Positions 38,780 through 48,127 of a stretch of 64,000 nt of DNA are shown piece after piece. The first letter of the stretch is position 1. Each line of letters opens with the position of its first letter. The DNA lies in assembly GCF_000715015.1 (NCBI RefSeq), contig NZ_JMIW01000001.1:1-64000 (forward strand), in the 5' to 3' direction. The DNA comes from Erythrobacter longus. Its GTDB lineage: Bacteria > Pseudomonadota > Alphaproteobacteria > Sphingomonadales > Sphingomonadaceae. Below the pieces are notes generated by a model, which saw nothing but the letters and a program-made list of their open reading frames with translations, did not search any database and had not been told where the DNA came from. The position numbers and the translations under genes are program-made.

Positions 38780-39588
38780 GCAAAGTCATCCCAGTTAAAC
38801 TCGCCGCGAAAACTCTCAGCCGCAGGGCCGGTCATACGGATGCTCTCGCGCTCTCGCCATTCGATGATGAGGTCGCCGCCGGGGAGGGTGACGGTGACCC
38901 TGTTGCCAACAAGACCGCGACGGATCGCTGCAACAGCGGTTGCGCAGGCCCCCGTACCGCAGGCGCGCGTCAGGCCAGCGCCGCGTTCCCACACGTGAAG
39001 TTTCAAATGATCGGGGCCAACAAGGCTCGCCACATTGACGTTCACGCGGGCCGGGAAAAGGGCGTCGTGTTCGATCTCAGGCCCAATCGCGGCCAGGTCT
39101 ACCGCGTCCGCATTCTCGACAAAGAAGATCACGTGCGGGTTGCCGACATTCACCGCAGCAGGATTTTCCAATTCGCCCCAGCCAACCGGCATGGCGCAAG
39201 TGTCCATCGCATAGTCGAGCGGGATTGCGTCCCACTCAAAACGCGGCTTGCCCATGTCCACCGTTGCTCCGCCCTCAGACGGCTCAAGCGCCAGGACCAC
39301 CCCTCCAGCGGTTTCAATCGTGGCCGCTTCTCCATGAAGCAAAGCCACAGCGCGGGTCGCATTGCCGCACGCTTCGACCTCGCCGCCGTCCGAATTGTAT
39401 ATCCGCATTGTGAAGGCATGGGCCTCGCTTGGCTCCAGCACGATCAACTGATCGCAGCCAATACCGGTGTGGCGATCGGCAATCGCGCTCGCCATTTGTG
39501 CAGATAGAGCAGGCAAAGGCATTTCGCGCGCGTCAAGCACGACGAAATCATTGCCAAGTCCGTGCATCTTGATGAAGGGCGTGCGCAT
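38776..39588 (-). CDS. dapF: Diaminopimelate epimerase
   Basis: This enzyme interconverts LL- and meso-diaminopimelate for lysine and peptidoglycan synthesis. The 270-residue product has the two catalytic cysteines Cys74 (EACGNATR) and Cys210 (RACGTGACATAVA), plus KMHGLGNDFVVLD and YNSDGGE. ATG 39588 is chosen; seven further codons are open upstream but not conserved-looking. First gene of the dapF-mtaB-ftsY-yciB operon. Confidence 0.96.
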   Translation of the reverse strand: MRTPFIKMHGLGNDFVVLDAREMPLPALSAQMASAIADRHTGIGCDQLIVLEPSEAHAFTMRIYNSDGGEVEACGNATRAVALLHGEAATIETAGGVVLALEPSEGGATVDMGKPRFEWDAIPLDYAMDTCAMPVGWGELENPAAVNVGNPHVIFFVENADAVDLAAIGPEIEHDALFPARVNVNVASLVGPDHLKLHVWERGAGLTRACGTGACATAVAAIRRGLVGNRVTVTLPGGDLIIEWRERESIRMTGPAAESFRGEFNWDDFA

Positions 39589-39648
39589 CGTGGGAGCGCA
39601 TTTATGCACCCTAACCCCATGCGTCCAGTCTTAGCGGTGAATTCGCAC

Positions 39649-41322
39649 CTATGCCCTGCGCGGCATGGCCTGTTCGATATCCGAGGTCTTGCGCTTGGGT
39701 GCGCCTGTGCTCGCGCCGATATCGCCCTCGACATGATCGGCAAGCCTGCCTGCCTCAGCCAGCCGTTTGCGGACCTGCTCTGCGCTTTCAGGGCGGCCAT
39801 AAAGGAAGCCCTGACCTTTGAGTTTGCCCATCTGTTTCAGCTGGCGCAGGATGACTTCATCCTCAATCCCCTCGACCGTCATCGGCAGGTCGAGCCCGCG
39901 GCCAAGTGAAACAATCGCATCCACAAGCGGTGACTTGGCGCTTGGCGTTGAAAGTTCGCCGACAAAAGATCGGTCAATCTTGAGCCGGTCAAATGGCAGG
40001 GTGCGCAGCTGTTCCAGCGAGGAATAGCCTGTGCCAAAATCATCAAGACTGATCTGGACACCCTGGTTGCGTAGCGACACAATCATGCCGCGCACCATGT
40101 CGACATTGTCGTGCAGGCAGCTTTCCGTGATCTCCACTTCGAGCCTTTGAGGCGGGAAATTATGCTTGACCAGCATCTTAAGCAGCTTTTGCGCAAACCA
40201 CGGATCGCGCATCTGAACTGGAGAGATATTGATCGACAAGGTGAGGCTCTTGTCCCAATCGCGCGCATCAACCAAAGCGCGGTCAATCAGTTGGTCTGAA
40301 AGATCAGAGATGACCCCGATTTCTTCTGCAATGGGGATGAAAACCTCCGGGCTGATTGTTCCCAGCGTGGGCGAAATCCACCGGGCCAACATTTCAAAGC
40401 CCATAAGGTCGCCGCTATCGAGGTCGATCTGCTGTTCGTAAAAGGGAACAAATTCTCCCTCCAACAAGCCTTTGCGGATACCCAGCTCAAGCTCATTACG
40501 AAAACGAAGTTCGTTTTCCATGCTTGGTTCAAACCAGAAATAGCGGTTCTTGCCCTCTTTCTTGGCTTGATACATGGCAATGTCTGCGCGGTGCATCAAC
40601 GCATCCAATGAGCACAGATCAGGGTCCAGATCATTGTGTTCGTGGTCGCTGGCAAGGCCAATGGAAAAAGTTGTATCAACCGTGACCTTGTCGAGCGCAA
40701 AAGGCGTTGCCATTGCTTCAAAAAGGCGGATCACCAGATCATCAACGCGCTCTGGTTGGTGAGGGTCATAGGACCAGACAAACGCAAATTCATCGCCGCC
40801 AATGCGGGCAAGATGAGCATCCGCCGGAAGCGCAGTTCTGATCCGATTTGCCATTTCGATCAAGGCGCTATCGCCAGCGGTGTGGCCATTCATATCGTTG
40901 ATTTGTTTGAAATTATCGAGATCGATCAAACCGTACACGACCGCCATGCCTGTGGCGTGTGCTTGATCGCGCAGAGCGTGCGTGGCGCTCGATATGCTAC
41001 GCCGATTGAGGCACCCTGTCAGCGGGTCGGTTTCAGCCAGTTTGCGCGCCAAATCCTCTGCGTTGCGCCGCTCATTGATTTCGATTTTGAGTTCTCTGTA
41101 TCGCCGCCATCCAAAGATGATGAGAACCACATTGAGAAGAAGCGCATTGACGAGCAGAGTGTCTGGTGCCGCGCCTACGCCGCGTAGCGAATTGACTATA
41201 GCGGGGAGGACCGCGCCGCCTGTGCCAACGAACAGAATGATAGCGGCAAAGGCAATACCAAGCGCAACCAGATCACGCTCTGCAGAACCTTTAAGCTTTT
41301 CGGGTTTTTCGCGATCCACCAT
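39649..41322 (-). CDS. GGDEF/EAL c-di-GMP signalling protein
   Basis: This 557-residue protein has two N-terminal membrane helices (about 17-45 and 55-72) with almost no periplasmic sensor, a GGDEF domain with intact RIGGDEF (175-179), and an EAL domain with EML (310-312) in place of EAL. The EAL domain keeps SINISP, EVEITES, DDFGTGYSSL, LKIDRSFV and VEGIE, so phosphodiesterase activity is plausible; the GGDEF half could be an active cyclase or a GTP sensor. It stands as a single gene, divergent from the EVE gene. Confidence 0.92.
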   Translation of the reverse strand: MVDREKPEKLKGSAERDLVALGIAFAAIILFVGTGGAVLPAIVNSLRGVGAAPDTLLVNALLLNVVLIIFGWRRYRELKIEINERRNAEDLARKLAETDPLTGCLNRRSISSATHALRDQAHATGMAVVYGLIDLDNFKQINDMNGHTAGDSALIEMANRIRTALPADAHLARIGGDEFAFVWSYDPHQPERVDDLVIRLFEAMATPFALDKVTVDTTFSIGLASDHEHNDLDPDLCSLDALMHRADIAMYQAKKEGKNRYFWFEPSMENELRFRNELELGIRKGLLEGEFVPFYEQQIDLDSGDLMGFEMLARWISPTLGTISPEVFIPIAEEIGVISDLSDQLIDRALVDARDWDKSLTLSINISPVQMRDPWFAQKLLKMLVKHNFPPQRLEVEITESCLHDNVDMVRGMIVSLRNQGVQISLDDFGTGYSSLEQLRTLPFDRLKIDRSFVGELSTPSAKSPLVDAIVSLGRGLDLPMTVEGIEDEVILRQLKQMGKLKGQGFLYGRPESAEQVRKRLAEAGRLADHVEGDIGASTGAPKRKTSDIEQAMPRRA

Positions 41323-41559
41323 ACTTGATCCGTCGAAACTCGACCTTTTGATTACTCCAAGATGGATGCAAATATCCGAAACGTCTTAAAGATTGGGTTA
41401 ACTGATGAAAGACTTGTGCATTAACCGCTTTGATCCGGCGTGTTGGCCCCAGGGTTCAACTGCTCAAAGCTGGAAACGTTCTTTGTCTTGCCCTATTTCG
41501 TCTGTCCAATCGCGAGGTTTTAAACGCGCCTTGCCCAATCTCATGTGGAGACTGCGACC

Positions 41560-41970
41560 GTGCCCCAATACTGGCTGATGAAATCAGAGCCGTTCAAATA
41601 TAGTTGGGACGACCTTGTGGCCGAAACAGAGGGCGTTTGGGACGGGGTGCGCAACCATTCGGCCAAGCTGAACCTGCGGGCGATGGGAGTCGGCGACCAA
41701 TGCTTTTTCTATCACTCACGCGAAGGGCTTGAGATTGTGGGAATTTGCGAGGTTAGCGTTGCCGGCATCCTCGACCCCACTGATGAAACCGGCAAATGGG
41801 CTGCGGTAAAGGTGAAGCCGATGCGCAAATTAGCAAAGCCTGTGAGCCTTAAACAGATCAAGGCCGAACCCAAACTGGCCGACTGTGAGCTTGTGCGCTT
41901 GTCGCGCCTTTCGGTGGCCAAGATCACGCCAGAGGAATGGCAGGTGATCTGCGATATGGCCGAAGGTTAG
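41560..41970 (+). CDS. EVE-domain protein
   Basis: This 136-residue PUA-like protein has the family pattern PQYWLMKSEPFKYSWDDL, GVWDGVRNHSAKLNLRAMGVGDQCFFYHS and KPVSLKQIKAEP. EVE domains are thought to recognise modified bases in DNA or RNA, and some act with defence systems; none is adjacent here. Start GTG 41560 is chosen because TGGAGA lies eight bases upstream; an in-frame GTG at 41545 is the alternative. Confidence 0.9.
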   Translation: MPQYWLMKSEPFKYSWDDLVAETEGVWDGVRNHSAKLNLRAMGVGDQCFFYHSREGLEIVGICEVSVAGILDPTDETGKWAAVKVKPMRKLAKPVSLKQIKAEPKLADCELVRLSRLSVAKITPEEWQVICDMAEG

Positions 41971-41993
41971 GTCCTGAGCCTAGGTCCTGAGCC
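41968..41993. repeat. 2 x 13-bp tandem repeat between convergent stops
   Basis: TAGGTCCTGAGCC occurs twice in tandem, starting on the EVE stop codon and ending at the stop of the convergent ThDP enzyme. Confidence 0.75.
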
Positions 41994-43684
41994 TAAGACG
42001 GTTTGGACCTGAGCCCGCTGATTGTCGCACCGCTTGCCGCAAGCTGTTCGACGTCTATTTTCATGTGGATCAGACGCAGCCCCTCGCGGTTTTTTGCCTC
42101 GTTTAACGCTGAGACAAACTCTTGCGTGGTGGTCGCGGTTGCGCTCCATCCGCCAAAACTTGCCCCCAGCATTGCAAAATCCGGGTTTGAAAGACCAGTG
42201 CCCGAAACACGGCCCGGATATTCGCGCTCTTGGTGCATACGGATCGTGCCATAGGCACCGTTATCAACCACCAGCACGATAAGGTTTACCCCATATTGCG
42301 CAGCGGTCGCAAGCTCTTGCCCGTTCATCAGAAAGTCGCCGTCGCCAGCCACGGCCACCACGGTGCGGTCGGTGTAACGAAGGGCCGCAGCGACGCTTGC
42401 AGGCACGCCATATCCCATCGCGCCAGCGGTCGGTGCCAATTGGCTGGGATAGCCTGCGTAACGCCAATATCGGTGCCACCATCCGGCAAAATTGCCTGCA
42501 CCATTGCAAATGATGCTGTCGTCTGGAAGCGCCTCTCGCATCGCGGTAACGCAGGCCGCCATATCGAGCGACGGGGGTGTTTGCGAAGGTGTGTGTGTGG
42601 CCCATTCGCGCCATTGCGCATTCGCCTCAGCGCCTGCATCAAACGGGATGATACTTGCATCTTCCCAAAGGCTTGCGGCTTCTGCGAATTCATCAACCGA
42701 ACAAGCGATGCCAAGGTCCGTGCGGTACACGCGGCCAATTTCGTCGGGGTCCGGGTGGATGTGGATCAGCAATTGATCGGGATGCTCTAATGAGGGGACT
42801 TCGTATCCGTCGGTCGTGGCCTCGCCCAACCGTGCGCCGACCGTCAGCACGAGGTCAGCGTTCTTCACCCGCTCAATCAGCTTGGGGTTTGGCCCATATC
42901 CAAGGTTGCCAGCGTAAACGCTTGAATTGGGATCAATTGCATCCTGACGCCGGAACGCGGTCGCGACTGGCAGGCCGATGCGCTCAGCAAACTGTTGAAA
43001 ACCGAGGCGCGCTTTCGTGTTCCAGCCGGCACCGCCGATGATGGCAATCGGGCTGGCCGCATCTGCGATCATCGCAAACAAGGCCTGCATCGCATCCGGG
43101 CACACCGCCTGGGTTGGGCGCACCGCAAGCGGGCGGGGCGCAAGATCGGCGGATACGGGATCGCACAGCATATCTTCGGGCAGGGCAAGGACGACTGGGC
43201 CAGGGCGCCCACTAATCGCGACCGAGTAAGCGCGGGCGATGTATTCGGGCACGCGAGCGGGATCATCAATACGCGCAGCCCACTTTGCAATGGGTCCGAA
43301 GAAGGCTTCGAAATTAATCTCCTGAAACCCTTCGCGGTCGCGGCAAGGGCGGGCGACATCACCCACGAACAAGATCATCGGCTGCGAATCCTGCATTGCA
43401 ACATGGACGCCGATCGAGGCATTGGTTGCACCAGGCCCGCGAGTGACAAAAGCGATACCGGGGCGAAGCGCGTCTCCAGCCGCGCTCATCGCGCCATCGG
43501 CACACGCCATAAACGCAGCGCCGCCTTCCTGCCTGCAGATCACGGTTTCGATGCCGCTTTGTCCGTGAAGCGCGTCGAGCACCGCCAGAAAGCTTTCACC
43601 GGGGACAGTAAAGATCCGGTCAGTGCCTTGCGCCTCAAGGCATTCAACCAGAAGCTCGGCTGCGGATTTCGTTCTTTGCGTCAC
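41993..43684 (-). CDS. Acetolactate synthase-like ThDP-dependent enzyme
   Basis: This thiamine-diphosphate enzyme (563 aa) has the three-domain acetolactate-synthase / benzoylformate-decarboxylase layout: Pyr domain with catalytic Glu53 (RQEGGAAFMA), a central Rossmann domain, and the PP domain with GDGDFLMNGQEL. No small regulatory IlvH-type subunit is near, and no obvious pathway gene, so it is probably not the biosynthetic enzyme; the exact substrate is unknown. GTG 43684 is preferred, with AAGGG eight bases upstream; ATG 43702 lacks a ribosome site. Confidence 0.8.
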   Translation of the reverse strand: MTQRTKSAAELLVECLEAQGTDRIFTVPGESFLAVLDALHGQSGIETVICRQEGGAAFMACADGAMSAAGDALRPGIAFVTRGPGATNASIGVHVAMQDSQPMILFVGDVARPCRDREGFQEINFEAFFGPIAKWAARIDDPARVPEYIARAYSVAISGRPGPVVLALPEDMLCDPVSADLAPRPLAVRPTQAVCPDAMQALFAMIADAASPIAIIGGAGWNTKARLGFQQFAERIGLPVATAFRRQDAIDPNSSVYAGNLGYGPNPKLIERVKNADLVLTVGARLGEATTDGYEVPSLEHPDQLLIHIHPDPDEIGRVYRTDLGIACSVDEFAEAASLWEDASIIPFDAGAEANAQWREWATHTPSQTPPSLDMAACVTAMREALPDDSIICNGAGNFAGWWHRYWRYAGYPSQLAPTAGAMGYGVPASVAAALRYTDRTVVAVAGDGDFLMNGQELATAAQYGVNLIVLVVDNGAYGTIRMHQEREYPGRVSGTGLSNPDFAMLGASFGGWSATATTTQEFVSALNEAKNREGLRLIHMKIDVEQLAASGATISGLRSKPS

Positions 43685-43846
43685 GTTATTACCCTTGTCC
43701 ATTGCCGCTGGATTAGCGGGGGCGCGGGGCAAGAGCAAACGCTGTGACGGGGTTTTGCGCGGCGCGCAGAGGCTTGTGGAGATTAACCACGCCCTTGAGG
43801 ATGTGTCCCGCTAATGGGCAGGGCAAAATAGGCGCTCGCGAAAAAG

Positions 43847-43861
43847 TTAAGAAAGTCTTAA
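43847..43861 (+). promoter_or_regulatory. CtrA-like site TTAA-N7-TTAA
   Basis: TTAA (43847-43850) and TTAA (43858-43861) with a seven-base spacer match the alphaproteobacterial cell-cycle regulator CtrA consensus. It lies nine bases before the ATG of the small gene at 43871. Actual binding is not shown. Confidence 0.45.
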
Positions 43862-43870
43862 TGACATTCC

Positions 43871-44164
43871 ATGAGCAACGCCATTTTGACCGCCGACGGT
43901 TTCCTTAACGCTGCCCCCGCTCCTGAGATCGAGCGCAGGCGCCTTCCGGGTCGCAAACGCCGCGCATTGGTTCTCACCGACGAAACGGCACGGCATCGGT
44001 TCAGAGCCACTTTGCCCCGGCATGTGACTGAAGTTCTTGATTGTGGCGAACAGCACTTCGAAACGGCCGCTGCCAGTCTTTGGCGTTTAACCAGAGACGA
44101 TGTGCGCGGATTTGCGAGCGTCTATTTCGCTACTTTTGCCGCTGTGCTGGTGTTTATCCTCTAA
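43871..44164 (+). CDS. Hypothetical small protein with C-terminal membrane helix
   Basis: Family not recognised. The 97-residue product has a basic middle (EIERRRLPGRKRR), a soluble segment with one Cys (EVLDCGEQHFE) and a hydrophobic C-terminus (FASVYFATFAAVLVFIL), suggesting a tail-anchored protein. No clear ribosome site precedes the ATG because the CtrA-like motif occupies that area; a later start is possible. It ends beside the convergent MFS gene. Confidence 0.5.
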   Translation: MSNAILTADGFLNAAPAPEIERRRLPGRKRRALVLTDETARHRFRATLPRHVTEVLDCGEQHFETAAASLWRLTRDDVRGFASVYFATFAAVLVFIL

Positions 44165-44179
44165 AAAGGCCCAGAACCT

Positions 44180-45574
44180 CTAAAAAGGGTCAGCGAGGCC
44201 CGCCTCTTTTTCGGCCTTGTAAAGTAACCATCCAAGCCAGGCCGACACCATCGTCATCGCTGCTGCGACCAGCAGCTGGTCAACCACTGGAAGGCCAATG
44301 CTGGTCAGGCCAATCGCCAGTGCCGATCCCAGAACCATGCTGATGCAGTTGACGATATTGTTGACCGCAATCGTACGGCTTGCCGCATTCTTGGCGCAGC
44401 GGGTGGTGAGAAAAGCATAAAGCGGCACCACAAACATGCCCCCAGCTGTCGACACACCCAGCAGCATTGCCGACAAAGGCACCGCGAGAGGTTCAAGTAT
44501 CCATTCGTCGATGGGCAGCAATTGACCGGCGGAATTGGGCGTCCAGGCTTTTGCAACGATGTAAAAGCCGATCAGAAAAGCGCCCATCACGACGACAGAA
44601 ATTGGTGAATACCGTGCAGAGACAACGCCTTTCAAAAGCGCGTTGATGCTGACAGAGCCAATGGCGATACCAAGCGAGAAAATGACGAGAAACAGGCTGG
44701 CGACTTCGGGTGTCGCGAGCAATTGGTTTTTCGCCAGCGGGGGGAATTGAATGAACAACACCGCGCCCATCGTCCAAAAAAAGCTGATCGCGATAATGGC
44801 GAGCCAGATCTGGCGACTTTGCTTGACCTCTTTGATGAGGCGAAAGCTCATGACCACTTGGTCAGCGACGGCAACGAATGGGTAGCCCAGCCACCGCTTA
44901 ACCGCATTCTTGGTTTTGGCGGCATAAGGTTCGAGCAGCGGGAAGTGCATCTCATAATCGCCTTGCGGCAAAGCCTCGGGCACAAAGCGGGCCGAGATAT
45001 AGCCAAGGACTGCGGTGATCATAATGAGGATCATCGAAGTTTCGACCTCAACAAAGCCCGCCAAAATCGTTCCGCCAAGGATTGCGATATACGTGCCAGC
45101 CTCGACCAATCCGGTGCCCGGCAGCACTTCATTGGGTTTCAACTGTTGGGGCAAAATTGCGTATTTGATCGGGCCAAGGAACGCCGATTGGGTGGAGGCC
45201 AGAAACAAAACGACCAACAAAAGCGGGATCGCAAATGTGTGCACCGCAATCCCTTGCCACACCAGATAAAGCCCAAAGACCCCAAGGCTGGCCCAACCGA
45301 TTTCGCACAGCTTGACCACTCTGATGATTGCGGCTTTGTCGCGCGTGTCGGCGAGTTGCCCTGCAAGAGCGGAAAAAAGCACAAAGGGCAGCACGAAGAT
45401 GAGCGATCCCACCCCGCTGAACAGCGCTTCATCGCGTTCAGAGGAATAGACGGAATAGACCACAAAAAGGGTCATCGCGGTCTTGTACAGATTGTCGTTA
45501 AACGCGTTGAAGAATTGCGTCACCATTAGCGGCAAAAAGCGCTTTTGACGCATAAGGTGCGTTGCTGTGGTCAT
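44180..45574 (-). CDS. MFS transporter, LplT-like (lysophospholipid flippase type)
   Basis: This 464-residue protein has twelve membrane segments and resembles the LplT / N-terminal Aas group: QFFNAFNDNLYKTAMTLFVVY, ALAGQLADTRDKA, FLGPIKYAILPQQL and GTGLVEAGTYIAILGGTILAG. LplT moves lysophospholipids inward for reacylation by Aas. No acyltransferase domain is fused or adjacent. Its divergent neighbour pgsA also acts on phospholipids, which agrees with this role (inference). Confidence 0.8.
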   Translation of the reverse strand: MTTATHLMRQKRFLPLMVTQFFNAFNDNLYKTAMTLFVVYSVYSSERDEALFSGVGSLIFVLPFVLFSALAGQLADTRDKAAIIRVVKLCEIGWASLGVFGLYLVWQGIAVHTFAIPLLLVVLFLASTQSAFLGPIKYAILPQQLKPNEVLPGTGLVEAGTYIAILGGTILAGFVEVETSMILIMITAVLGYISARFVPEALPQGDYEMHFPLLEPYAAKTKNAVKRWLGYPFVAVADQVVMSFRLIKEVKQSRQIWLAIIAISFFWTMGAVLFIQFPPLAKNQLLATPEVASLFLVIFSLGIAIGSVSINALLKGVVSARYSPISVVVMGAFLIGFYIVAKAWTPNSAGQLLPIDEWILEPLAVPLSAMLLGVSTAGGMFVVPLYAFLTTRCAKNAASRTIAVNNIVNCISMVLGSALAIGLTSIGLPVVDQLLVAAAMTMVSAWLGWLLYKAEKEAGLADPF

Positions 45575-45729
45575 GCTTTACGTTGCGTCCCGGCGGCTTG
45601 TTGCGCACCCCATTTAGTGGAAACACTCAGGCACACAAGTGCGCGCGGTGTTCAATGTCCCGATCTCTTGCACCGCGAAACTAGGGTATTTTGCTTGTGA
45701 CAAATGGGCGCTAAGGAGCGTTTCGTATC

Positions 45730-46338
45730 ATGCTGACCTTGCCCAACATCCTTACCCTATCGCGCATTTTTGCGGTTCCGCTGCTCGGCTTCTTCTTGTG
45801 GTGGCCGGATTGGAAACTTGGTTATCTGATTGGTTTTGTGCTGTATTGTGGCATTGCCATCACCGACTTTTTCGACGGTTATCTGGCGCGGGCGCAAGGC
45901 ACGGTGTCAAAACTTGGCATTTTTCTAGACCCGATTGCCGATAAAATCATGGTGGCCGCCGTCATCCTGATCCTGACCGCACAAGGGTATCTGCGCGGGC
46001 CATATGTGGGCGATCTGCATGTTATTGCTGGCGGTATTATTCTGGTGCGCGAGATTACGGTTTCGGGTCTGCGCGAATTTTTGGGCGGCATTCAGGTGTC
46101 TGTGCCCGTTACAAAACTCGCAAAATGGAAGACCACGCTCCAATTGATTGCGCTTGGCGCGTTAATCCTGGGCGGGGCGGTGCATGGTCAGCCGTGCCAG
46201 TCACCCGACCCTGATTGCCACACGATTGCGGAAAGCTGGATTCATGTTGTGGGACTGGCAAGCCTTTGGCTCGCCGCAGCTCTCACCTGTATCACGGGCT
46301 GGGATTACTTGCGGGTTGGCATCAAACACATGGAATAA
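45730..46338 (+). CDS. pgsA: CDP-diacylglycerol--glycerol-3-phosphate phosphatidyltransferase
   Basis: PgsA makes phosphatidylglycerol phosphate, the first committed step to phosphatidylglycerol and cardiolipin. The 202-residue membrane protein has the CDP-alcohol phosphotransferase motif DG-x2-AR-x8-G-x3-D-x3-D (FDGYLARAQGTVSKLGIFLDPIADK). AAGGAG lies upstream. A short insert with two Cys (GQPCQSPDPDCHT) between the last helices is uncommon. Confidence 0.95.
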   Translation: MLTLPNILTLSRIFAVPLLGFFLWWPDWKLGYLIGFVLYCGIAITDFFDGYLARAQGTVSKLGIFLDPIADKIMVAAVILILTAQGYLRGPYVGDLHVIAGGIILVREITVSGLREFLGGIQVSVPVTKLAKWKTTLQLIALGALILGGAVHGQPCQSPDPDCHTIAESWIHVVGLASLWLAAALTCITGWDYLRVGIKHME

Positions 46339-46514
46339 GGCCCACAGAGCCCGGCGCGATTACGCTGCTGATGTATTCGACGCGCACGCGGAACGGATTT
46401 GCAAGCATGAGCGCGCGTTTCCATAGTCTTGATCCCAACGCGCGCTCGCCCAGTGCCACCCCGGGGGAAAGCAGTCGTCAGCTTGCGGTAACAGTAAAAC
46501 TCATTTGGCCATAA

Positions 46515-47891
46515 TTATCGCCGCCTGATACGAGCCACATTTGGCGCGGCGGTCCCGGTCGTTGTCGCTGCTGCTGTTTCTTTCGCAGTCGTTTTGGCAG
46601 CTTCCGTCGCCGAAGTCTTTGACGCATTGGTCAGCATGATCGGCACATCGCTCAGAATATCGGTGTCGCGGCGACGATCTAGGCTTTGTTGCAACCGGCC
46701 CAGTCGCTCGTGCAGCTGAGTGTTCTCGCGAAGGAGTTGGTCCGACTGACCGGCCTGTCTCTGCAAGGTGACCGCGTCTTTCTTCGCTTCCTCCAATTGC
46801 ATCTCCAGGCGTTGGATGTCGCTATGCGCAGAATCGATCCGCAGGTGCGCTTCTTTAAGCTTGTCTCCATATTCTTGGACCTGCGCTCTGGACGCGCTCA
46901 ATTCGCGTTTCATCTTTTGCGCATCTCTTGAAGAATTGACGGCCTGGTCTTTGAAAAGCGTGTTCTCATCGCTCAGCATATCGTTGCTTGAACGCGCTTC
47001 TTCCAGAAGTTTGAGCGTCATTCGGTGACTCTCGCGCTCCTGGCTAAGACCGTCATTCAATGCGATGATGCGTGCTTCTTGCGAGATTTTGAGTTCGGAA
47101 TATTTGTTACCAAGAACGCGGATTTCTTCGCGCGATGTCTCGGCATTGGTCTCAAGCTCGGCAATCCGGTCCTTTGCTGCATCAATCTCAGCCGCCTTTT
47201 CCAGCACAACCCGCTCTTTGCGCGACAGTGCATCGATTACCTCTTCGTTTTGGTCTGTGAGCTTGGCGACCTGCATTCGCAGATCTTTTTCCTGCCGCAT
47301 CAGCGCGTTTTGTGTCCGGTCACGTTCTGCCAGATTTGCCTTAAGGCAAGAGGCATCGATCTCGGCCTTGTCTTTGGCATCGCGAAGCGTTTCAACCTCG
47401 CGCCGGGCCTCGTTAAGCGCCGCAACCGCACTGCGCAGGCGATCTCCAATGCGTTCAGCATCCAGAGCATTTGCGTTCGCCTCGCGCTCGCTCTTTTCAT
47501 AATCGGCGTGAAGGCGGGTAAGATCTTCTTTAAGGCGGCCGATTTCGCGCGCGGCCTCTTTGGCCTTGGTTGCCTCGGCAATTGTTTCGCGCGAGGTGTC
47601 TTCCAATTTATCGCGCAAGGCATCGTTTTCGCGGCGCAAGGATGCTGCCTGCCCAGCTTCGACTTCAAGTGCGGAGATATCTTCGATCATTTGATCGGCA
47701 TCGCGGCGCGCATGTTCGATCTGATTCATGAGCACATCAAGATTGTCGCGGACCTGCATAGAGCGGCTCCCGCGCGATTGTGCAGCAACCGGGTCATTGA
47801 CAACGGGCTCGCTGGTCAAATCCTGTGAACTTATTTCCTCTCGTGTTTGGCTCATGCCAAGGAGAGATCGGAACTGGAAAGCGTTGGCCAT
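46515..47891 (-). CDS. Large coiled-coil protein, possibly filament-forming
   Basis: This 458-residue protein is almost entirely predicted heptad coiled coil from about residue 45 to 415, with a short N-terminal head (MANAFQFRSLLGMSQTREEISSQ) and a Thr/Ala-rich tail ending in RIRRR. There is no signal peptide or membrane helix, so it is cytoplasmic. The design (short head, ~370-residue rod, basic tail) and length match bacterial intermediate-filament-like proteins such as crescentin (457 aa), but sequence kinship cannot be judged by eye. GAGGA five bases before the ATG supports 47891. Confidence 0.7.
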   Translation of the reverse strand: MANAFQFRSLLGMSQTREEISSQDLTSEPVVNDPVAAQSRGSRSMQVRDNLDVLMNQIEHARRDADQMIEDISALEVEAGQAASLRRENDALRDKLEDTSRETIAEATKAKEAAREIGRLKEDLTRLHADYEKSEREANANALDAERIGDRLRSAVAALNEARREVETLRDAKDKAEIDASCLKANLAERDRTQNALMRQEKDLRMQVAKLTDQNEEVIDALSRKERVVLEKAAEIDAAKDRIAELETNAETSREEIRVLGNKYSELKISQEARIIALNDGLSQERESHRMTLKLLEEARSSNDMLSDENTLFKDQAVNSSRDAQKMKRELSASRAQVQEYGDKLKEAHLRIDSAHSDIQRLEMQLEEAKKDAVTLQRQAGQSDQLLRENTQLHERLGRLQQSLDRRRDTDILSDVPIMLTNASKTSATEAAKTTAKETAAATTTGTAAPNVARIRRR

Positions 47892-48019
47892 AATGTCCTC
47901 GCTGTTAAAGACTGTTTCACAGCACCGTGTCGCACGAACCATCGTGGTGAACACTTTGCTGCAAAACAGGGTTACTCGAAAACTAACGAACGGAACGGTA
48001 CTTGAGACCTGCGGGGGAG

Positions 48020-48127
48020 CCCTAAGGAAAATAGCTTAGGGAATACCCGAGGGTCGCGTGAGTTGAGGACATCGAAGCCCTCGGGGGTTGACCTTGTGCG
48101 CGGTGCTTGCGAAGGAAGTTTCCAAGC
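48020..48127 (+). promoter_or_regulatory. Three-hairpin leader of the oxoproline operon
   Basis: Three stems follow each other: CCCTAAG/CTTAGGG (48020-48041), CCCGAGGG/CCCTCGGG with a 24-base loop (48046-48085), and GCTTGCGAA/TTTCCAAGC with loop GGAAG (48105-48127, one mismatch and one G-T). AAAGGA (48139-48144) and the ATG at 48156 come directly after. This looks like a structured 5' UTR, possibly a riboswitch or protein-bound leader. I could not match it to a known motif; no T-run marks a terminator. Confidence 0.5.

Noticed and set aside
41386..41401. TTAA-N8-TTAA before the GGDEF/EAL gene as a CtrA site
   Set aside because: The spacer is eight bases, not seven, and orientation to either divergent gene is unclear.
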